Assembly (NCBI RefSeq): GCF_003287275.1
Contig: NZ_QEVW01000031.1
Location: 1 to 42,741, forward strand
Origin: Paenibacillus taichungensis
Lineage (GTDB): Bacteria > Bacillota > Bacilli > Paenibacillales > Paenibacillaceae
Direction: 5' to 3'
Length of the DNA: 42,741 nucleotides
Positions 1-8,305 of the stretch are shown one piece after another; position 1 is the stretch's first letter, and each line of letters begins with the position of its first letter. Under the pieces are notes generated by a model. The model was not told where the DNA came from and ran no database searches. It saw only the letters and a program-made list of their open reading frames with translations. A program made the position numbers and the translations under genes.

Positions 1-172
1 GGATGGAGAGAACTGGACAGTTTTGGGTTCTGGCTCGGCAAGAGCATTATCCCCAGAGGATTTTGTACACAAAATGTGCTTTACCGGAGCAGTGGTCGGA
101 CTCTATGCTACCGGCAATGGTAAGGTAAGTAGCACACCTGCCTATTTTGAGTGGTTCGAGTACTCGGTCTGA
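1..172 (+). CDS. C-terminal end of a GH43-type glycoside hydrolase (partial)
   Basis: An open frame enters from the left edge and ends with TGA at 170-172, leaving 57 codons from base 2. The visible tail contains FTGAVVGLYATGNG and later PAYFEWFEY. I recognise these as the end of the C-terminal beta-sandwich found in many GH43 beta-xylosidases and arabinofuranosidases. The catalytic five-bladed propeller lies outside the window, so the substrate cannot be read directly. The next gene, 51 bases downstream, is a GH10 xylanase, and a second GH43 gene follows it. A role in cleaving xylo-oligosaccharides is therefore the likely one, and the three genes may share a transcript because no terminator separates this gene from the next. 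Confidence 0.75.
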   Translation, partial: DGENWTVLGSGSARALSPEDFVHKMCFTGAVVGLYATGNGKVSSTPAYFEWFEYSV

Positions 173-223
173 TTCACTTGCTAATAAATCAATACGAAGA
201 AGGGAATTTAGAGGAGGGAAATC

Positions 224-1246
224 ATGAGTTCATTTCGAGAAGAGGCACCACTGAAGGAATTGTACAAGGATGCGTTCCACATTGGAGCAGCAGTGAATTT
301 GAAGACAATTGAAAGCCAGCGTTCATTGCTTGCATATCACTTCAACAGCCTGACGGCGGAAAATGAAATGAAATTCTCCAGTGTGCATCCACAGCAGGAA
401 GTGTATACGTTTGAGGATGCAGATGCAATCGCTTCCTTTGCGAGGGAGCAAGGCATGGCGCTGCGCGGTCATACGCTGGTCTGGCACAACCAAACTCCGG
501 ATTGGCTGTTCGAGAATGAAACTGGCGAACTGGTGGAGCGCAGTATATTGCTGGAGCGATTGAAGACGCACATTCAGACCGTTGTTGGCAGATATAAGGA
601 CGTTATCTATGCTTGGGACGTTGTAAACGAGGTTATTTCCGATGATGCGGATGACGAAAACGCATTCCTGCGCCCATCCAAATGGCTGGATATCGCCGGA
701 GAGGATTTTATTGCCAAAGCGTTTGAATTCGCCCATGAAGCAGACCCTCAAGCGTTGTTGTTCTATAACGATTATAACGAATCCAGTCCGCATAAGCGGG
801 AACGCATCTTTCGGCTTGTTCGTTCATTACTCGATCAAGGCGTACCGATTCATGGCGTTGGTCTGCAGGCACACTGGAATCTGTATGATCCGTCTCTGGA
901 TGATATGCGGGCCGCGATTGAGCGATATGCGCAGCTTGGCTTGCAACTTCAGCTCACTGAACTGGATGTATCCGTATTTCGCTTTGAAGACAAGCGTACG
1001 GATCTTGTTATGCCCTCGCAGGAGATGCTGGAATTGCAAGCTGAGCGATATGAATCCATCTTCCGCCTGCTTCACGAATATAAGAAGCATATTAGCGCCG
1101 TAACATTTTGGGGGGCTGCCGACGATTATACCTGGCTTGACAATTTCCCTGTCCGTGGGCGGAAAAACTGGCCATTCCTGTTCGATGAGTCACATCGTCC
1201 GAAGGAAGCATATCAGCGTATTGCGCAAATCGTTGTACCCAAGTGA
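224..1246 (+). CDS. Intracellular GH10 endo-beta-1,4-xylanase
   Basis: This 340-residue protein is a single GH10 TIM-barrel catalytic domain that cleaves internal beta-1,4-xylosidic bonds. Visible signatures are ENEMKF near residue 46, LVWHNQTPDW near 85, the acid/base glutamate in WDVVNEV (E136) and the nucleophile glutamate in LTELDVS (E246). There is no signal peptide and no carbohydrate-binding module, so it resembles the compact cytoplasmic xylanases that process imported xylo-oligosaccharides rather than the secreted polymer-degrading enzymes. The ATG at 224 follows GAGGAGGG with good spacing. It sits between two GH43 genes, which fits intracellular hydrolysis to xylose and arabinose. 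Confidence in the family is very high; the cytoplasmic location is inferred from the missing signal sequence. Confidence 0.93.
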   Translation: MSSFREEAPLKELYKDAFHIGAAVNLKTIESQRSLLAYHFNSLTAENEMKFSSVHPQQEVYTFEDADAIASFAREQGMALRGHTLVWHNQTPDWLFENETGELVERSILLERLKTHIQTVVGRYKDVIYAWDVVNEVISDDADDENAFLRPSKWLDIAGEDFIAKAFEFAHEADPQALLFYNDYNESSPHKRERIFRLVRSLLDQGVPIHGVGLQAHWNLYDPSLDDMRAAIERYAQLGLQLQLTELDVSVFRFEDKRTDLVMPSQEMLELQAERYESIFRLLHEYKKHISAVTFWGAADDYTWLDNFPVRGRKNWPFLFDESHRPKEAYQRIAQIVVPK

Positions 1247-1334
1247 CATGAACGGATCAATATCATTTTTTAACTCATAGCAGTCTCGAACAGACATTCG
1301 GGGGTGTATATATCTTTTGGAAGGAGTCATTTGT

Positions 1335-2321
1335 ATGTCCGAATTGCCTAAACCGAATCAACCAATAGTAACCCATATATTTACTGCTGATCCGTCAGCG
1401 CATGTATTCGAGGATCGCATTTATATTTATCCCTCCCATGACCTGGATCACGACGGTCCAGTGAATGACAATGGAGATCAGTACAAGATGGAGGATTATC
1501 ATGTGCTGTCGATGGCGGACATGAATTCACCAGTGATGGACCATGGCGAAGTGCTGCATGTGAAGGATGTCCCTTGGGCGTCCAGTCAGATGTGGGCTCC
1601 GGATGCTGCATACAGAAAAGGAACCTATTATTTATTTTTCCCGGCACGGGATCATGACGGCATTTTCCGCATCGGCGTGGCTACGTCGTCGTCTCCGGCA
1701 GGACCGTTCAAGCCGGAGGAGCAATATATTCAGGGCAGTTTCAGTATTGACCCCGCTGTGTTCGTGGACGAGGATCAGCAGGCCTATATGCTCTTTGGCG
1801 GGCTCTGGGGGGGACAGTTGGAAAAATGGCAGACCGGAAGCTATGTGGAACATGCGGAGGGCCCTGCTCAGGATGCTCCGGCGATCGGCCCAAGAGTTGC
1901 AAAGCTAAGTGAAGATATGCTCTCCATGGCTTCGGAGGCTCTAGAGATATCCATCGTGGATCAGGAAGGAAAGCCGCTGACCGCTGGGGACGAGGATCGT
2001 AGATATTTTGAAGGCCCTTGGATGCACAAATATAACGGTAAATATTATTTGTCCTACTCCACAGGAACAACTCATAAGCTGGTGTACGCGATCGGTGACA
2101 ATCCCATGGGACCGTTTACGTTCCAAGGTACCATTTTGCCGCCTGTCATGGGTTGGACAACGCATCATTCGATTGTACAATTTCAGGAAAAGTGGTATTT
2201 GTTCTATCACGATTGTTCCCTTTCAGGCGGAGTCGATTACAAGCGCTGTGTAAAATTTGCCGAGTTGACGTACAACACGGATGGCACCATATGCATGATT
2301 GATCCGTATCCAGAGAAGTGA
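1335..2321 (+). CDS. GH43 family beta-xylosidase / alpha-L-arabinofuranosidase
   Basis: This 328-residue protein has the three GH43 carboxylates: a base aspartate in TADPSAHVF (D19), the pKa-modulating aspartate in SIDPAVF (D139) and the general acid in FEGPWMH (E226). The repeated aromatic strands of the five-bladed propeller are also visible (YYLFFPA, YYLSYSTG, WYLFYHD). It is one catalytic domain with no signal peptide, so it should act in the cytoplasm on short oligosaccharides. The ATG at 1335 is preferred over an in-frame TTG at 1317 because AAGGAG at 1321-1326 is spaced correctly only for the former. It lies 88 bases after the GH10 gene and before the terminator at 2562. Sequence alone does not decide between xylosidase and arabinofuranosidase activity. 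Confidence 0.88.
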   Translation: MSELPKPNQPIVTHIFTADPSAHVFEDRIYIYPSHDLDHDGPVNDNGDQYKMEDYHVLSMADMNSPVMDHGEVLHVKDVPWASSQMWAPDAAYRKGTYYLFFPARDHDGIFRIGVATSSSPAGPFKPEEQYIQGSFSIDPAVFVDEDQQAYMLFGGLWGGQLEKWQTGSYVEHAEGPAQDAPAIGPRVAKLSEDMLSMASEALEISIVDQEGKPLTAGDEDRRYFEGPWMHKYNGKYYLSYSTGTTHKLVYAIGDNPMGPFTFQGTILPPVMGWTTHHSIVQFQEKWYLFYHDCSLSGGVDYKRCVKFAELTYNTDGTICMIDPYPEK

Positions 2322-2561
2322 TATGGATGTGAATGTGAACCTATGTCTTTTTCTCTGTAACCGTAAATCCTGAAGAGTCCTAAAGTGAATACAAATTTCA
2401 GGGCAGGGTTCGTTCTCCAAGAGGAAAAGGAACGAATACCAGTATAACATCAGGTATATTCCCTCATTGTAGACAGTGAAACTCAAACACTGGATACCGG
2501 AGGGGGTTTTTGTTAGGTCAGCGAAGAAACGAAGAAGTTAGTAGTGCAGAAGAAAATGCTT

Positions 2562-2592
2562 AAAACTCCGTGCATTGGCACGGAGTTTTCTA
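2562..2592. terminator. Intrinsic terminator closing the xylan cluster
   Basis: AAAACTCCGTG (2562-2572) pairs perfectly with CACGGAGTTTT (2579-2589) around a six-base loop. Runs of A and T on the two sides let it work in both directions, for the GH43 gene on the plus strand and the convergent amidohydrolase gene on the minus strand. The 240 bases between 2322 and 2561 hold no gene that I can support. Confidence 0.8.
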
Positions 2593-2614
2593 TTATATGG
2601 GCAGATCGATTGGA

Positions 2615-3925
2615 TTAACCTAGTTGCTGCGAACCATTGAACCACACGGATTTGATCGATAAGCTATCTGAAATATTAGTTGTTGGATCACCGTCTATGA
2701 GAATGAGATCAGCACGCGCACCTTCGGTAATACGGCCGCGATCGTGAAGACCAAAGCAACGGGCCGGTTTCGATGTAGCCGACTGAAGAGCTTCAATCGG
2801 AGTGAAACCGGCTTTCACCAGCAACTGCATTTCATGGTGGACACTTGCCCCATGAGCAAGGCCGCCGAGGTTCGGAACGGGAACCGGTGCGACATCTGTC
2901 CCTACTAGAATATCAACTCCTGCACGGTGAAGGTCCATTACATTCTTAAAGCTGTTCTCCATGTTTCCTTGAGGGAACGTATTGAAGCTTGAGTTCAAAA
3001 TATCAATCCAATCAGGACTTAATTTGGAATGAACACGCGAATCATTGGCCAATTCGGATGCCGTATTTCCAATAATCGATGAATTCAACACCAAGCATGG
3101 AGTAACAAATGCGCCTGAACCTGCTATAGATTTCACCAACTCGGAGGTGTACTCGGGTCTGTCGATAAACAAGTGGCCCAAACCGTCGACTCCAAAATCG
3201 ATGGCTTGTTGCGATGAAAGAGCCGTCAAAACGTGGGCGATGACCAGCTTATCGAACTTATGGGCTTCTGTCACAGCTGTTTTTAGAATCTCGTCGCTTA
3301 ATACAGGCAGGCCAGGTGCTCCCATGACCGTACCTTCTTCAATCATGATCTTAATATAGTCGGCCCCATTCTCGACCTGGGTATGCACATGTTTAATCGC
3401 TTCTTCGACCGTTGTCACTTGCGGGATTTCATCGTGATCGTGAGCGTATGCGGCTAACATTGCTTCCCGGTCTGCCTCTGATAACTTCTCTAGTTCCTTT
3501 AATACGAATTCAGGTATTTCATCTCCATCTGGCAATAATTCATCGGGATGGCCACCCGGAGCGGTAATTGCTGTGCCAGCAGAACGGACATCAGCGATGT
3601 CGTTCACATTTTTCAACTGAATTTCGCGCCCTCGTTTAGTAAAATCACCGTTCATTTCGAGTTCAGTGGTAACGCCGAATTTTAAGGCATCTCGTAATCC
3701 TCCGATGGAAGTGTGGACATGTGCATCAATTAGACCAGGCATTAGAGTCGCGTTTTCTCCATTGATAATGGTTGCATCGGCCGGGAGGTCTCCACCGACT
3801 GAAATAATAGATTCCCCTTTAATGATAACATGCCTAGGCGTAATGATTTGCACCCCATCAAAGATACGTACATTTTCAATCGCAATAACTTGTTCTAACG
3901 CAGCATTTTTAGTTACCTTCTCCAT
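2615..3925 (-). CDS. Metal-dependent amidohydrolase (imidazolonepropionase/prolidase-like)
   Basis: This 436-residue enzyme belongs to the amidohydrolase superfamily (composite domain plus TIM barrel). The metal-binding HxH of strand 1 is seen in LIDAHVHTS (H69, H71). Later come a candidate bridging lysine in DYIKIMIEEG, histidines in VIAHVLT and GLGHLF, and the catalytic aspartate in LVGTDVAP. The C-terminal GRITEGARADLILIDGDP is typical of cytoplasmic imidazolonepropionase-like or Xaa-Pro dipeptidase-like members. The substrate is unknown. I chose the ATG at 3925 over a TTG at 3958 because GGGAGG (3933-3938) lies seven bases upstream of it. The divergent neighbour is a MarR regulator with a palindrome in this gene's promoter, so ligand-dependent derepression is likely. 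Confidence 0.85.
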   Translation of the reverse strand: MEKVTKNAALEQVIAIENVRIFDGVQIITPRHVIIKGESIISVGGDLPADATIINGENATLMPGLIDAHVHTSIGGLRDALKFGVTTELEMNGDFTKRGREIQLKNVNDIADVRSAGTAITAPGGHPDELLPDGDEIPEFVLKELEKLSEADREAMLAAYAHDHDEIPQVTTVEEAIKHVHTQVENGADYIKIMIEEGTVMGAPGLPVLSDEILKTAVTEAHKFDKLVIAHVLTALSSQQAIDFGVDGLGHLFIDRPEYTSELVKSIAGSGAFVTPCLVLNSSIIGNTASELANDSRVHSKLSPDWIDILNSSFNTFPQGNMENSFKNVMDLHRAGVDILVGTDVAPVPVPNLGGLAHGASVHHEMQLLVKAGFTPIEALQSATSKPARCFGLHDRGRITEGARADLILIDGDPTTNISDSLSIKSVWFNGSQQLG

Positions 3926-3963
3926 TTGAAATCCTCCCAAGTGTTTTCTTATGAACAATTCGA

Positions 3964-3992
3964 ATCATAACTGTTAGCTTTCTAACTGTCAA
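3964..3992 (-). promoter_or_regulatory. Amidohydrolase promoter with MarR-type operator in its spacer
   Basis: Read on the minus strand, TTGACA (3987-3992) and TATGAT (3964-3969) are 17 bases apart, a near-consensus SigA promoter. The spacer contains the inverted repeat GTTAG-CTTT-CTAAC (3973-3986), so a bound dimer would block RNA polymerase. The divergent regulator gene is of MarR type, which makes it the obvious candidate to bind here. Binding itself is inferred. Confidence 0.75.
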
Positions 3993-4007
3993 CTGACTAA
4001 TATTCTT

Positions 4008-4062
4008 TTGACAAGCTAAAAGGATCGCAGTATAGTTTATATACTTACAATTAGGTTCCTAA
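4008..4062 (+). promoter_or_regulatory. marR-family gene promoter with downstream palindrome
   Basis: TTGACA (4008-4013) and TATAGT (4031-4036) are separated by 17 bases. The inverted repeat TTAGG-TT-CCTAA (4051-4062) lies just after the expected transcription start. It shares the TTAG/CTAA half-site with the palindrome at 3973-3986, which suggests that the regulator represses itself as well as the divergent amidohydrolase. Confidence 0.7.
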
Positions 4063-4083
4063 CAATCACAGGAGGGGAAGATT

Positions 4084-4512
4084 ATGAAATCCCGAAAGGA
4101 AACGCCTTATCTGGATTTATTTCAGATTATTGGTCTTAAGTTAAAGAAAAGAGCGGACGAAAGTATAAAAGAGCTGGGGTTAAACGCTCAACAAGGAAAA
4201 GTAATCGATTATATTTACGAAAATCCAAATAGTCATATTATTCAAATGGATCTTGCAGATCGATTTCATCTAAGTCGGGCCAGCATTACAAGTATGCTTC
4301 AAGCTCTAGAGCAAAAAGGGTTAATCGAGCGTAAAATCCCGGCCAATAATGAACGGCAAAAAAATATATACGTATTGCCAAAAGCGGTTGAACTGATTGA
4401 AGACTTTCAAGACTCTTTCCAAAAGGTGGAGGAAGAAATCGTTCAAGTCCTTACCGACGAGGAGAAACAAGTATTAAAGAAATTGTTGATCAAAATCAAT
4501 GAGACGATATAA
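4084..4512 (+). CDS. MarR-family transcriptional regulator
   Basis: This 142-residue protein has the MarR winged-helix layout. An N-terminal dimerisation helix is followed by the recognition region FHLSRASITSMLQALEQKGLIER (about residues 60-82), a wing containing ERQKNIYVLP, and a long C-terminal helix. The start is supported by GGAGGGG upstream of the ATG. Related proteins bind short palindromes and release them on binding small phenolic or aromatic ligands. It is divergent from the amidohydrolase gene, and similar palindromes lie in both promoters, so local repression and autoregulation are the likely roles. The inducer is unknown. Confidence 0.88.
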   Translation: MKSRKETPYLDLFQIIGLKLKKRADESIKELGLNAQQGKVIDYIYENPNSHIIQMDLADRFHLSRASITSMLQALEQKGLIERKIPANNERQKNIYVLPKAVELIEDFQDSFQKVEEEIVQVLTDEEKQVLKKLLIKINETI

Positions 4513-4633
4513 GAAGAAAATTTCCTGTGAACTGATGGGGACAACTTTAATCCTTTGAAAATAGGTTGTCCCGGATTTGCATGTGATTACGATCTAGAGA
4601 ACCTGGGGAATTCTGATAAATGACAAAAAGGTT

Positions 4634-5659
4634 TTAGTCCCGTTGAAAACCTAACTCCAAAAATCGCTTTAAATGATTATCTATAACAAGTGAATCCGTT
4701 TCGTTTGCTCCGATTCCAAAGCAGTGTCCCCACTTGGATTCTATGGGTTGAAAAACAGCATTCGGCATATGTTGAATATCATACCTACTGTCCTCAGGAG
4801 TAAAAAATAAATCACTTGTCCCGGGCATAACGAGTGCAGGAGAGGAGATTTTACGCAATGCCTGTTCGAAGTTGTACTGGTCGATGGGATTATCGCTAAT
4901 GTCTCCACTTATTCCTGTACGTAACATGGTAATCAAATCATTCGCATCGAATGATAAAAACACTTGGTCCCAGTATTCTTCTACATAAGATTTCAAAGAA
5001 TCGTAACCTTCGGATTGATACAATTTCTCCAAATAGTAAGCCTGCGAAAATCCCCACGGGGCATATACTCTCCCCATCGCGGCGAGACCGTCAACAGGTG
5101 GTTGCTTGTAAAGTCCTCTTTCCCATTTTGAATCTGCTTGTAATGCTGCGATCATACTTTGGAATACCAGTTGAGCAAGTGGCCTCGTTCTCGCTGTTCC
5201 GCCAAACGGTGCAATACGTTCGACCATTTCAGGATAACTTGTCCCCCATTGAAAAACTTGCATTGCACCCAGAGACCAACCCACAACTAGCTTAATTTTG
5301 CTGATACCAAATTTTTGAGTGAGTAGTTGGTGTTGAACACGTACATTGTCATACATAGAGATGAGAGGGAAATTGGACTTATCAAAGGGCGCAGGAGTGT
5401 TACTGGGAGAGGACGATAATCCGTTACCCAACATATTGGGCACAATAATAAAATATCGATTGGGATCTAATGCCTTGTTCTCTCCAATTAACCATTCATT
5501 GTCGGTGTGAAGACCAGCAAACCAAGTCGGATACAGAATGACATTGTTTTTTGCGGCATTTAAGGTACCATAGGTCTTATAAGCAATAAATGCTTGAGGG
5601 AGTTGCTGACCAGATTGAAGCAGTATATCTCCAAGGGGATACGTTTCATAATCATTCAT
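4634..5659 (-). CDS. Alpha/beta hydrolase of the homoserine O-acetyltransferase (MetX) fold
   Basis: This 341-residue alpha/beta hydrolase resembles MetX-like acyltransferases. The nucleophile serine is in the elbow VVGWSLGAMQVFQW, the acid is probably the aspartate in MPGTSDLFF, and the histidine is in SKWGHCFG. YKTYGTLN near the N terminus and NMLGNGLSSSPS are typical of the family. It is not embedded in a methionine operon, so a different ester or acyl substrate is quite possible and I give no metX symbol. The ATG at 5659 is chosen because AAGGAG lies nine bases upstream; an ATG at 5683 would place that site inside the coding region. A LysR gene is divergent and probably regulates it. Confidence 0.8.
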   Translation of the reverse strand: MNDYETYPLGDILLQSGQQLPQAFIAYKTYGTLNAAKNNVILYPTWFAGLHTDNEWLIGENKALDPNRYFIIVPNMLGNGLSSSPSNTPAPFDKSNFPLISMYDNVRVQHQLLTQKFGISKIKLVVGWSLGAMQVFQWGTSYPEMVERIAPFGGTARTRPLAQLVFQSMIAALQADSKWERGLYKQPPVDGLAAMGRVYAPWGFSQAYYLEKLYQSEGYDSLKSYVEEYWDQVFLSFDANDLITMLRTGISGDISDNPIDQYNFEQALRKISSPALVMPGTSDLFFTPEDSRYDIQHMPNAVFQPIESKWGHCFGIGANETDSLVIDNHLKRFLELGFQRD

Positions 5660-5703
5660 TGAGGGATGCTCCTTCATAACCAAATTAGTAATAACTTGAT
5701 TTT

Positions 5704-5732
5704 CACTTTACAATACGCTTATCATCAATTCA
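5704..5732 (-). promoter_or_regulatory. Candidate promoter of the MetX-like hydrolase gene
   Basis: On the minus strand, TTGAAT (5727-5732) and TAAAGT (5704-5709) are 17 bases apart, about 45 bases before the chosen start. The match is moderate. The LysR regulator encoded divergently would be expected to bind in this 129-base intergenic region, but I could not single out its site. Confidence 0.4.
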
Positions 5733-5788
5733 ACGAAACGTTTTTAAAGGTAACATTCAATTTTTTTGAACAAAGAAGGTGTTCGATT

Positions 5789-6694
5789 ATGGAAATACGT
5801 CAACTAAAAACCTTTTGGACTTTGGCTTCTACACGCAGCTTTGCTCGGACTGCTGAACTATTGAGCTACGTACCATCTACCATAACCATGCAGATCAAAT
5901 CACTGGAAGAAGAATTGGGCGTGAAATTGCTGGATCGATTAGGGAAAAATGTCATGTTAACGGATGCTGGCCAACAATTCTTGCCTTATGCTGCTAAAAT
6001 TTTGAACGATGTAGAAGAGGCCAAGTGTGTATCGAGTCAGCATGGTGGAACGACAGGAACCGTTACTATCGGGGCAGACGAAGTCCTTTGTGCATACTTT
6101 CTTCCTGCTTTGTTTAAACGTTTCCGCGAAGACTTTCCAGACGTTCATCTTTTGTTTCGTCCCTTGTCCGGACAAGAGCTTAGAAATAGCCTAAGAGAAG
6201 GGCTTGTAGATGTGATATTTGTATTGGATGAATTCGTTGCAGCCAAAGACCTGCATTCAGAATTTTTGAAAGAGGAGTATTTTAAAATGGTGGTTTCTCC
6301 AGATCATCTGTTAGCAACTCGCTCTTCATTGATCATTGATGACTTTCACAAACAGCATTTTTTGTTGACTGAAAAAAACTGTTCTTATCGCACTCCATTT
6401 AATCAGTCCTTATTGAAAAAAGGAGCCGATGCTTTGACCGAACTGGAGTTTCATAGTGTAGAAGCAATTAAACAATGTGCTGTGGCTGGTCTTGGTGTTG
6501 CACTGTTACCTGAGATGGCTTTGAAGGAAGAATTAAGAGAGGGTAGATTAGTTGATTTACCATGGGATTTATCGGAGGTATCTTTTTCCGCACAGATGCT
6601 CTGGCACCGTGAGAAATGGATTTCTCCATCAATGTCTGCCTTCATTGGTACTGCAAAGAGTGAGTTAAAAACGGAAGAGGAATTTGGCTCATAA
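5789..6694 (+). CDS. LysR-family transcriptional regulator
   Basis: This 301-residue protein begins with the classic LysR HTH: MEIRQLKTFWTLASTRSF, then AELLSYVPSTITMQIKSLEEELG, then LLDRLGKNVMLTDAG. A periplasmic-binding-protein-like effector domain follows from about residue 90 (GTVTIGADEVLCAYFLPALF). The frame is open upstream to 5666, but only the ATG at 5789 gives the family's normal N terminus, and AAGAAGG lies in front of it. It is divergent from the MetX-like hydrolase gene, the usual arrangement for LysR activators and their targets. The co-inducer cannot be deduced. Confidence 0.9.
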   Translation: MEIRQLKTFWTLASTRSFARTAELLSYVPSTITMQIKSLEEELGVKLLDRLGKNVMLTDAGQQFLPYAAKILNDVEEAKCVSSQHGGTTGTVTIGADEVLCAYFLPALFKRFREDFPDVHLLFRPLSGQELRNSLREGLVDVIFVLDEFVAAKDLHSEFLKEEYFKMVVSPDHLLATRSSLIIDDFHKQHFLLTEKNCSYRTPFNQSLLKKGADALTELEFHSVEAIKQCAVAGLGVALLPEMALKEELREGRLVDLPWDLSEVSFSAQMLWHREKWISPSMSAFIGTAKSELKTEEEFGS

Positions 6695-6747
6695 AAGGGT
6701 GAACACCAAACGAAACGCCCATGAAAGGAATCTAAGGAGAGAATCAA

Positions 6748-7488
6748 ATGCTACTAAAAGAGTTTAATTTAGATTTACCATATATTGTAGATCAAGATAG
6801 TGTGAATTTAATAATAAAAAATCAAAAATGCGAGTACAAAGAAGCAATAAAATTAGATTATGAATTGAATTGGAAATGGAAAAGACGTTCATTTAGATTA
6901 GAAACTCGCTGTATTACAGCGATGTATGAACGTTTGTTTGGGAAATATAAAACGAAAGATTGTTGGAAAGTCCTAATCGAATGTGTAGATAACATTTCGG
7001 ACGAAAGGATTGTTAACGATTCAGGTGTGTGTTCAGTGCCGATCCAATTTAGTTTAAATGACTTTGGTGTAAAGAGTGAGTTGGAGAAAAAAAAGGCAAC
7101 GCTTCGACTACTTATGGACGGGATAGAAAAGCTTACAATATATAATAATTGGGACGTTAAGCCATTTAGAGAGATCGCTTTGCAAATAGAGCAGTTAGGT
7201 TATGTAAATGAATGGATTTGGAAAAAAACCATAAAGAGTCCAAACAAGTTGTATAATGCTAAAGTCATATGTCACCATAAAGTAGAAAGTTTAGATATAT
7301 TTATATCTATTGAGCATCCAGATGGTACCCAGATACTTTTAGAAAATGTCATATCAGAACTACCAGATGAATTCGCCTATGCTAGACATCTGGGTGAACT
7401 TAAATGGTTATCTGATTTTGAAGTTGCTTTAATTAATAAAAAAGGTGATGAGAAGGTTTCGGTAACCCTAGAACAGATACGATCATAA
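6748..7488 (+). CDS. Protein of unknown function, AT-rich gene
   Basis: I do not recognise this 246-residue protein. It is clearly AT-richer than its neighbours, with many AAA, ATA and TTA codons. It has no signal peptide or membrane span and is rich in lysine, tryptophan and charged residues. A conspicuous stretch is KWKRRSFRLETRC, followed by ERLFGKYKTKDCWKVLIECVD. The first half ends in an Immunoglobulin-free, beta-rich looking region, and the second half contains IWKKTIKSPNKLYNAKV. The start is supported by AAGGAGAG seven bases upstream. It stands alone between a LysR gene and a TetR gene and is followed by a heptamer repeat. Its base composition and isolation suggest acquisition by transfer or a fast-evolving accessory role; neither is proven. 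Confidence 0.65.
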   Translation: MLLKEFNLDLPYIVDQDSVNLIIKNQKCEYKEAIKLDYELNWKWKRRSFRLETRCITAMYERLFGKYKTKDCWKVLIECVDNISDERIVNDSGVCSVPIQFSLNDFGVKSELEKKKATLRLLMDGIEKLTIYNNWDVKPFREIALQIEQLGYVNEWIWKKTIKSPNKLYNAKVICHHKVESLDIFISIEHPDGTQILLENVISELPDEFAYARHLGELKWLSDFEVALINKKGDEKVSVTLEQIRS

Positions 7489-7493
7489 TGGAA

Positions 7494-7549
7494 AAAAGAT
7501 AAAAGATAAAAGATAAAAGATAAAAGATAAAAGATAAAAGATAAAAGAT
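7494..7549. repeat. Eight perfect copies of the heptamer AAAAGAT
   Basis: The 56 bases are eight uninterrupted tandem copies of AAAAGAT, beginning six bases after the stop of the unknown AT-rich gene. Such a tract can change copy number by slipped-strand replication. It lies in a 3' untranslated position, so a coding effect is not expected. Apart from this tract I see nothing in 7550-7630. Confidence 0.95.
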
Positions 7550-7630
7550 GAGTGGAACAATGAATCTAAAAGAATTTTTATACTGTTAATATCCGTTATG
7601 TCATGAGGCAAAAATAGGGTTCTCTTGAAA

Positions 7631-7650
7631 GCCGCTAAATTAGCGATTTT
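7631..7650 (-). terminator. Short hairpin overlapping the tetR-family stop codon
   Basis: CGCTAA and TTAGCG (7633-7645) form a perfect six-base-pair stem around one base. It overlaps the TAG stop of the minus-strand regulator gene. On that strand only GCTTTC follows, so it would be a weak intrinsic terminator. Confidence 0.4.
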
Positions 7651-8231
7651 AGTTCCTTGGCTCCGTTCATTATTAAGGGCATCGTCTGTTTAACGAACGA
7701 TTCCGCACTTGATGGACGCCCCTCATTGTTCCAAACGTAAGCCGCACCATACATCCCCCAACTTAACATGATAGAAGCTGTATTTATTAGTAAGTTTGCA
7801 TTTGGACTCGATGGCATCTTGTCTTTGTCTATAAAGGAGAGAAGTATCGATTGAATTTTTTCCTTGATCTGAAGTTCGAATACTGCTCCAAGTGCTGTAT
7901 ACCTTCTTTTGCACATCGTGCTTAAACCCTCGTGAAAATCGCACACACCCAGAAAAATACTCTGAATGGTTTGTTCATTTAACACTTCGTGACCGTTTAT
8001 TCTACTATTTATGATTCTCATAAATGATTCCATTAGTTTGGCCTCAAGAATTTCGAATTTATCTACAAAGTGCGCATAAAAAGTCGCTCTGTTCACAGTA
8101 GCCCGCTCTGCAATATCCTTGACAGTTATCGATTCAAAATCTTTTTCTTGAATTAATGAAGCAAAAGCGTCTTGAAGCAGTCGCCGTGTACGTATCACAC
8201 GAGGATCCGCGTCATTCTTTTGAATTGTCAT
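7635..8231 (-). CDS. TetR-family transcriptional regulator
   Basis: This 198-residue protein starts with a TetR HTH: RTRRLLQDAFASLIQEKDF, then ITVKDIAERATVNRATFYAHF (about residues 38-58). Its divergent C-terminal ligand domain carries AYVWNNEGRPSSAESFVKQ, a pattern I associate with the TetR_C_33/TetR_C_8 type of Firmicutes regulators. GGGGAG lies eight bases before the ATG. It is transcribed away from a nitroreductase gene, and the shared intergenic region holds a strong palindrome (8342-8355). That makes repression of the nitroreductase, relieved by a reactive or aromatic compound, the simplest model. Confidence 0.88.
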   Translation of the reverse strand: MTIQKNDADPRVIRTRRLLQDAFASLIQEKDFESITVKDIAERATVNRATFYAHFVDKFEILEAKLMESFMRIINSRINGHEVLNEQTIQSIFLGVCDFHEGLSTMCKRRYTALGAVFELQIKEKIQSILLSFIDKDKMPSSPNANLLINTASIMLSWGMYGAAYVWNNEGRPSSAESFVKQTMPLIMNGAKELKSLI

Positions 8232-8258
8232 CGTTAAAATCTCCCCTCATAAAACGAC

Positions 8259-8264
8259 ATTATA
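8259..8264 (-). promoter_or_regulatory. -10 element of the tetR-family gene
   Basis: On the minus strand a perfect TATAAT lies about 28 bases before the regulator's start codon, with TTGGAT 15 bases upstream as a poor -35. An ACAACA half-site like those in the 8342-8355 palindrome overlaps this region, which suggests autoregulation. Confidence 0.45.
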
Positions 8265-8305
8265 GAAGTGATGTTGTCTATCCAACGGTTTACGGTTATT
8301 GATGA

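Noticed and set aside
4538..4572. GGGACAAC/GTTGTCCC inverted repeat after the MarR gene
   Set aside because: Eight perfect base pairs with a 19-base loop, but no T run follows on either strand, so I do not call it a terminator.
5666..5788. N-terminal extension of the LysR frame
   Set aside because: The extension begins at TTG, lies in the promoter region and does not match the LysR N terminus; ATG at 5789 has the ribosome binding site.
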